DNA of 64,000 nucleotides from Epiperipatus broadwayi (lineage: Eukaryota > Onychophora > Udeonychophora > Euonychophora > Peripatidae): NCBI GenBank assembly GCA_028023455.1, contig JAQFVV010012978.1, positions 186,001 to 250,000 of the forward strand, given 5' to 3'. The translations under genes and the position numbers were made by a program. Below the pieces are notes generated by a model that saw nothing but the letters and a program-made list of their open reading frames with translations, was not told where the DNA came from and made no database searches. Shown piece after piece: positions 58,789-64,000 of this stretch (position 1 is its first letter; every line of letters begins with the position of its first letter).

Positions 58789-59183
58789 ATAGGAGATAGT
58801 TTATTTGTAGTTACACAACTTATGGATATGAGTAGGAATGCAGATAAACAGTTATTTATGAGTTTTATAGATATAGAGAAGGCATATGATAGAGTAAATA
58901 GAAATAGATTATGGATAAGTTTAGCAAATTTGGGAATGGATGAAGCTTTAATAGATATTATTAAGAAATTATATGAAAATAATTATTATATATATCAATT
59001 AGAGAATATAGAATCAATTAAAGTTAAAAATGGTGTGGGACTAAGGCAAGGATGCCCTATGTCACCTATTTTGTTTGTATTGTATTTGAGTGAAATGGAA
59101 AGAGCAATAGAAAGATTAGGAAGAGGGATAGAGATACCGTTAATAGGTAGTAAGGGAGTATTTATTTTGTCAGGTCTTTTTTT
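58789..59183 (+). pseudogene. LINE reverse transcriptase, first segment
   Basis: In frame from the insertion edge: SLFVVTQLMDMSRNADKQ, FIDIEKAYDRVNRNRLW (RT motif A with catalytic Asp), VGLRQGCPMSPILFVLYL (motif B) and MERAIERLGRG. The frame is lost in a T7 run at 59177-59183, directly before the FADD catalytic box. The methionine at 58822 is not the real start. Confidence 0.88.
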
Positions 59184-60407
59184 GCAGATGATATATTTTT
59201 GTGTGCAGAAAAAAGAGAAGATATGGAAGTTATGTTGAGGACATGTGCAAGGGTGGGTAAAGAGATGGGGATTAAATTTAGTGAAGAAAAATCAAATATA
59301 ATGATGGTTAATACTGAGGAAAGAGAAGATGTAGAATTTTTATTGGGAGATATTAAGTTAAGTGTGGTGAATAGATATAGTTATTTGGGAATTATTTTAA
59401 GTAATCAGAAAAATTATTTGGATGAATGGGAGAAAAAATTGATAAATGAAGCAAAGAAAAGAAAGGGATTGATAAAGAAATTAACAGTATTTTCATATAA
59501 TAAATATGATGTAGCTAGAATTATATGGAAAGGAGTTGCAGTAGCAGGGTTAACATATGGTAATAATGCATTATATGTTAGTAAAAAGATATTAGATTAT
59601 TTAGAAAAAACTCAAAGGGAAGTAGGAAGACATGCATTGGATGCAGAAGTATGGACAGCAAGGGAGGCAATTCAAGGAGAAATGGGATGGTCAAGTTTTC
59701 ATATGAGAGATGCAAAAAGTAAAATGAAAATGTTTGGTAGATTGCAGTCTATGGATAATAAAAGAATAGCTAAAATAGTATTTAATTAGGTTATGAGTAA
59801 AGGGCAGGTAACAAGATGGGTGAGAAAGGTAATGCGCTATGCAAAAGATTTGGATAAAGAATTTATATCAGTATATTTGTACAAAAGATGGGATGATTGT
59901 GTTAAGAGGATTATTGAGTGTTATAGTAGTAAGGAATGGGATAAAAGAATAGATTTATTAATAAAGACTAGGGAGTTAGAGAGATGGAGAAATAGTATGG
60001 AGAGTAAAAAGAGTTTAAATATATATAGAAATAAACAGAATATTAGGTGTGAGTTAATATATGATAATAGTAAGGAAAGTAGTTTATTGTTTAAAGCTCG
60101 AACGGGATCTTTAGCTACAAAAGAATATACATGTAAATGGAAAAATATGGGTGATTTATTTTGTAAATTATGTAAGGAAGGAATTGAAAATATTAGGCAT
60201 TTGTTAATTGAATGTAAATGTTTGAAAACAGAAATGGTACATATAATGAAGTTGTGGAAAAATAAATATGAAAAGAGTGATTATACAGAAAGTGAATTAT
60301 TGGTTTTTATGCTAGGTTTGGGAAAAGATAAGGGGGATTTAGATATAAAGGTTATAGAGTTGACAAAAATTATGTTGTGGAAATGGGATAGAGCAGATTA
60401 TGGTTAA
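59184..60407 (+). pseudogene. LINE reverse transcriptase, second segment, with in-frame stop
   Basis: Resumes in another frame with FADDIFLCAEKREDMEVML (motif C), then GIKFSEEKSNIMMVN, YSYLGIILSNQ, AGLTYGNNALY and GEMGWSSFHMRDAKSK. A TAG at 59787-59789 interrupts it, and the same frame continues to 60407 with the C-terminal zinc-knuckle-like CKLCKEGIENIRHLLIEC (CX2CX8HX4C). Only one shift and one stop in ~1.6 kb of coding sequence imply a fairly recent insertion. I could not assign the clade. Confidence 0.88.
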
Positions 60408-61849
60408 ATTTAGAGTGGGGAACGTAAAAGAAAGTGGCTAACAGGTTTATCTGGGCTTAATTGCTGAGATATTCTTGACTTCGTTTAAGGAGAAGCCATA
60501 ATACATCACATCACATCACATCACATGGAAAATTTGTTTACTGTGATCAGAACAGATGATGATGGTTTGCGCCGACTAGACTCAGCGAGAAACAAGACAT
60601 CTTAAATTGTTTAGACAATTGAGACAAAAGCACAAAGACAAACGTCAGCCAAATTAAGTTTAAACATATTTCATAAATTTTATTATGAGAAAATAAATTA
60701 TTAAATATAAGTTTATGACATAATAAATGTGAGTTAACTCAGGCGTGTACCAGAAATACTAAAGGCAAAGCTATGACAGACTGACTGATCTTCTAATAAA
60801 CAAAGTTAAAAGGGAGGAAGCAAATTTCATTCAGCAGAGGATTCACTTAAACACTGGTTTTTTCTTTCAGATACTTAAACCATATGCCCTTGAAATAGAT
60901 TAAAGAACCAGTGCCGATGAGCTGTTCGAGATCTAAACATGGTCAGATCTTGAATGTCCTTATATTGGTATGAACTGCACCAATTACTACGGTTAAAATA
61001 ACGGCGATTGATCCACCCCAAGAACAATCAAAAAATATCATTGAAATGAAGAAACAATTAAACTGGTGAATCCCAGCCAAATGATTGGTGAAAATTACTT
61101 TAAAATTAATAATTAATGGTCTCAATAAGAGACAAGTAAACGATTATAAAATCAGTTACATCTGACCCAGCAAATAAGGAAAGAAAATAAACTTACAAAC
61201 AAATTCTGAGTACACGCTCTGATAAATTTAAAGCACATGTAATAAATACACAAATGAATCTATCGGAGAGTTCATGGAGTACGAAAATCTTAAAAGTTGT
61301 AAACACTTTAGCAGAACGAAAGTATCGCTCACCTGTAATTTAAGAATGGGTAAATTTTATCTTCCTGCTGACGACTTATAAAATTACAAAGAAAACACAA
61401 TTCTAATTTCCACTTTTAGAGATCTTAGAAACGAAATCTCCACCTGCGAAAATCAGACAATAAAGTCATCAGCCAAAAGATTTTTGGAGGTTAAGCACTA
61501 GGGTAAACACAGAGTATAAAATTACAAATTAATTATTAAATACTAAATAATTACAGGTAAGCATAAATATATATATATACGAGGCTGCTAAAGCATTTAT
61601 AAGAGCGAGGTATAAAATATAAAACTCATTTGTCACTCTCCAATAAACAAAACGGAAAACAAATTAGAATCTTAAAACTAAGATTCTAAGACACACTATA
61701 AAATATTGGAAAACACAACAAATATTAAATATGAGGCTATACTGATTTAAGAAGACATATTTATGATTAGATTGAGCGAAAATTTAATGAGAATTAATTT
61801 ACCCTGGGAAGAATAAAAACGAAAATAATTACCTTTCGATAAAACTGCA

Positions 61850-62689
61850 ATGTTCAGATGAGACACAGAGCAGACTTATTATTTAAGTTCATTTTCAGGT
61901 TCTTATATCAGCATGTAGGGAGGTTCCAGCTTCTTTTAGAGACTCAAGGCATTAGTGGAGCAAACTTTGAAGTCAGGGATCCATTTTTTATGGTTAGCCA
62001 TTCATGGTGGTGTGATAACAAAAACAAATTTTAAAATAAATTTACAACGATTAATATTAGCTGATGTCCTTTAATTCAGATATGATTAAAATTCTGATTG
62101 CTATAACTATTGTTTTAATTTAAGTCACTTGTCAGTTTAATCAACATCAATGTCAAAAATGAATTAACTGACTCTCCAATTTTTTGGGCTATTAAGACGT
62201 TGCTCCATTTCCTGCAATAATACAATTCTTGTTATTCAATATCTATCACCTTAGTCAGGGCAAATATTACTCATCACTCTCAATACTATCTAAGAATTGT
62301 TACACAGGGTTTATTGAAATAAAAACAACATATATATTAATCAAATGTCCGCTATCAAAATTATTTTTGTTTACTTAGACTAATTAAAATAAAAGCAACA
62401 GGACATGCAATTCAGATAGCTAAGGTTTGTTTTTAAATCAAATGGATTTTAAACACGGTGGTTTATGAATTCCATTCCTTAAAATAAGATCGATAAATTT
62501 TCTTAAAAATCAATTTTATCATATAAGATAACGCATGTATCACTTTGGGTATATTAAACTTCTTTGTTATATGAAAAATTGCAACATTTGACCTCTACAT
62601 TTCCTTCAATCTCTCAACTTTAAATACTTATCCTGACATTTTCTGTCTTAATAAATTACCATTGAACCGGATTCCAAGTCAGGTTCAAT
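61850..62689. other. Patchwork segment blending two other parts of the window
   Basis: Short blocks alternate between the upper end of LTR copy A (56405-57211) and the flank left of copy A (54230-54990). From the first: GCTGATGTCCTTTAATTCAG, ACACAGGGTTTATTGAAAT, TTTTTAAATCAAATGGATTT. From the second: TATATCAGCAT, AAATAAATTTACAAC, GTCAGTTTAATCAACA, TTTGGGTATATTAAACTT, CAATCTCTCAACTTTAAATA. The order is kept in both, and switching happens every 10-40 bases. Confidence 0.7.
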
Positions 62690-64000
62690 ATATATATATA
62701 TATATATATTGCTGTTCAATTTTATGGTATGAACCTGATCATCTACGTATCTCTATAACAGAGGATACACATTTTTGTTCACTAATCTCTCTCCTGCTCT
62801 TCTCTAGAGACTTGTTGGATTTTGAGAATTACTAGAACTAGAGTATCCATTGCCATGTGTGGATTGACTAAAAAAATGTCAGTTCTAAGGTATTCCAGTA
62901 TGTCTACTGAAGCACACCTTCATAAATACAATATCTTAATCATTATAACCCTAACATTTTTTTTGATGTTCTGTCACTTATTTCTTAACTTCATTATCAT
63001 TTCTACTGCTAACTTTTAGCTGGTGATGAAATTACTCATCTCATACTATTCTATTGAGTGACCAAGATATGGTTTCAATATGTCCTGGCATTGTATATGC
63101 CACTAACTTCTCCTACATGTTTAACCCAAAACATTAGGATCTGTCTGTTTTACTATGACATAATCCCTTTATTGATCATAAAATTTCTTATACTTGTTTT
63201 CTTGGGGGTTTCATTGTGTTTTGGGTGTTAAGTCTTCATAAGCACTCTATCCCTATCTGAAATCTATATGGATATCACTTCTCATTCTTTTCAGTTTTGC
63301 TTCATGAGTTTTTTTAAATTACTTCAGCATTTATATCATGATGTACAGCCATGGGTAACTATATATATATACTTTCATGAATGGTATTGTTGATTCATAG
63401 TATTATTGTGTTGAAATAACTTAACTTTTATGACTTATTACATATGCATATGAAATCTTTGCTACATTTGACTTTCAGCATTGTCTTGAACATTCACATT
63501 ACTATTAACTATTTTATATATGTCACTATTAACTATTTTATATATATACAATAATTTAATTTTCCCTTTTTGGAAAACCATATTAGTATTTTCAAAAACC
63601 CATTTTCCATTTCAAGTCTGCAACTTTCGAAGTCTGTCGCATATTACATGCTATCTTTTTTTATTCTAGACATCCATCATTCATTTGCCAAATAAATGTA
63701 AATGGACCTTCATATGTATTGCATAACTTATGGTATTGTAAACTTTTTGGACATCCTTTTGATTATGGAAACGTATTATGTCCCATAACATACTTTCAAG
63801 ATGATCAAATCTATAAATTACACTTGCTTTAATGCAATCATCTTTTATAAAAAGACAAGTTTTCCTTACTAATTATCGTTTTAATAGCTAAATGCTTTCT
63901 CTGGATGTAATTATTCTAACCATAAATATTGTTTAAATTTTGATTGCCTCTTGTGACAACCTTCTTCTGCAGTAAACCTTTGAGTGTATAGTAATTCTCT
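62690..64000. other. No gene recognised; (TA)n run at 62685-62710
   Basis: Begins with a TA microsatellite at the edge of LTR copy B. The remainder, including a 65-codon opening at 62822-63019, shows no domain, repeat or RNA gene that I can support. Confidence 0.5.

Larger units (their letters stand above)
58789..60525 (+). mobile_element. LINE insertion in LTR copy B, 5' truncated, (CATCA)n tail
   Basis: Uninterrupted LTR sequence in copy A reads CACTACGTGTCTGGAAAATT. In copy B CACTACGT is followed by LINE coding sequence, and TGGAAAATT resumes only after a CACATCACATCACA tail at 60503-60525. Three target bases (GTC) are missing and no target duplication is visible. The frame is open from the left edge, so the 5' part (endonuclease and the first RT motifs) was never copied. 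Confidence 0.85.
58733..62689 (-). repeat. Long terminal repeat, copy B (interrupted by a LINE)
   Basis: Second copy of the 55041-57211 repeat, ~2.2 kb once the 1737-bp LINE is subtracted. 60526-61840 matches copy A closely; 61850-62689 matches it only in a patchwork (see findings). As the upstream copy next to the primer site it would be the 5' LTR. Confidence 0.6.

Noticed and set aside
62822-63019. 65-codon ORF near the right edge
   Set aside because: Hydrophobic low-complexity end, no domain, no splice context.

Overview
The window is strongly AT-rich eukaryotic DNA from an animal genome. Introns run from 79 bases to almost 9 kb, and transposon remains are dense. The one host gene I can support is on the minus strand: nine coding exons between 40689 and 6249 encode the N-terminal WD40 propeller and the start of the linker of PAN2, the catalytic subunit of the PAN2-PAN3 poly(A) nuclease. 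All eight internal junctions have GT..AG signals and compatible phases. The ubiquitin-hydrolase-like and exonuclease domains must lie beyond the left edge. The protein looks metazoan, and I lean towards an arthropod, possibly a chelicerate. That placement is inference from protein resemblance, AT content and repeat types.

Layout. 1-6248: the last PAN2 intron in view, carrying an antisense Penelope-like element (3082-4914) with an open 610-residue reverse transcriptase plus GIY-YIG endonuclease. 6249-40689: PAN2 exons, with introns filled by fold-back repeats, small hairpin (MITE-like) elements, tRNA-derived SINE heads and decayed LINE reverse-transcriptase fragments. 40690-46330: upstream of the first recognised coding exon, with another fold-back copy, a possible PAN2 promoter near 44.0 kb and the largest fold-back repeat (45.5-46.3 kb). 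46340-52260: two decayed Gypsy (Ty3) elements on the minus strand, one retaining gag, protease, integrase tail, polypurine tract and 3' LTR. 52.6-55.0 kb: mostly featureless AT-rich DNA. 55041-62689: a compound element with two copies of a ~2.2 kb repeat, interpreted as LTRs, flanking a ~1.5 kb internal region. That internal region holds a tRNA-Lys-type primer binding site and a coiled-coil gag-like ORF, both minus strand. The right-hand copy was hit by a LINE (58789-60525). 62.7-64.0 kb: nothing recognised.

The mobile genes are independent of PAN2; they sit in its introns or flank. No new multi-gene system is visible. The items most worth following are the open Penelope-like ORF, the LTR element with a CpG-decayed tRNA-Lys primer site and nested LINE, the fold-back repeat family with a 124-bp minimal derivative, and a stretch at 61850-62689 that reads like a base-by-base blend of two other segments of the window, which suggests an assembly consensus error.
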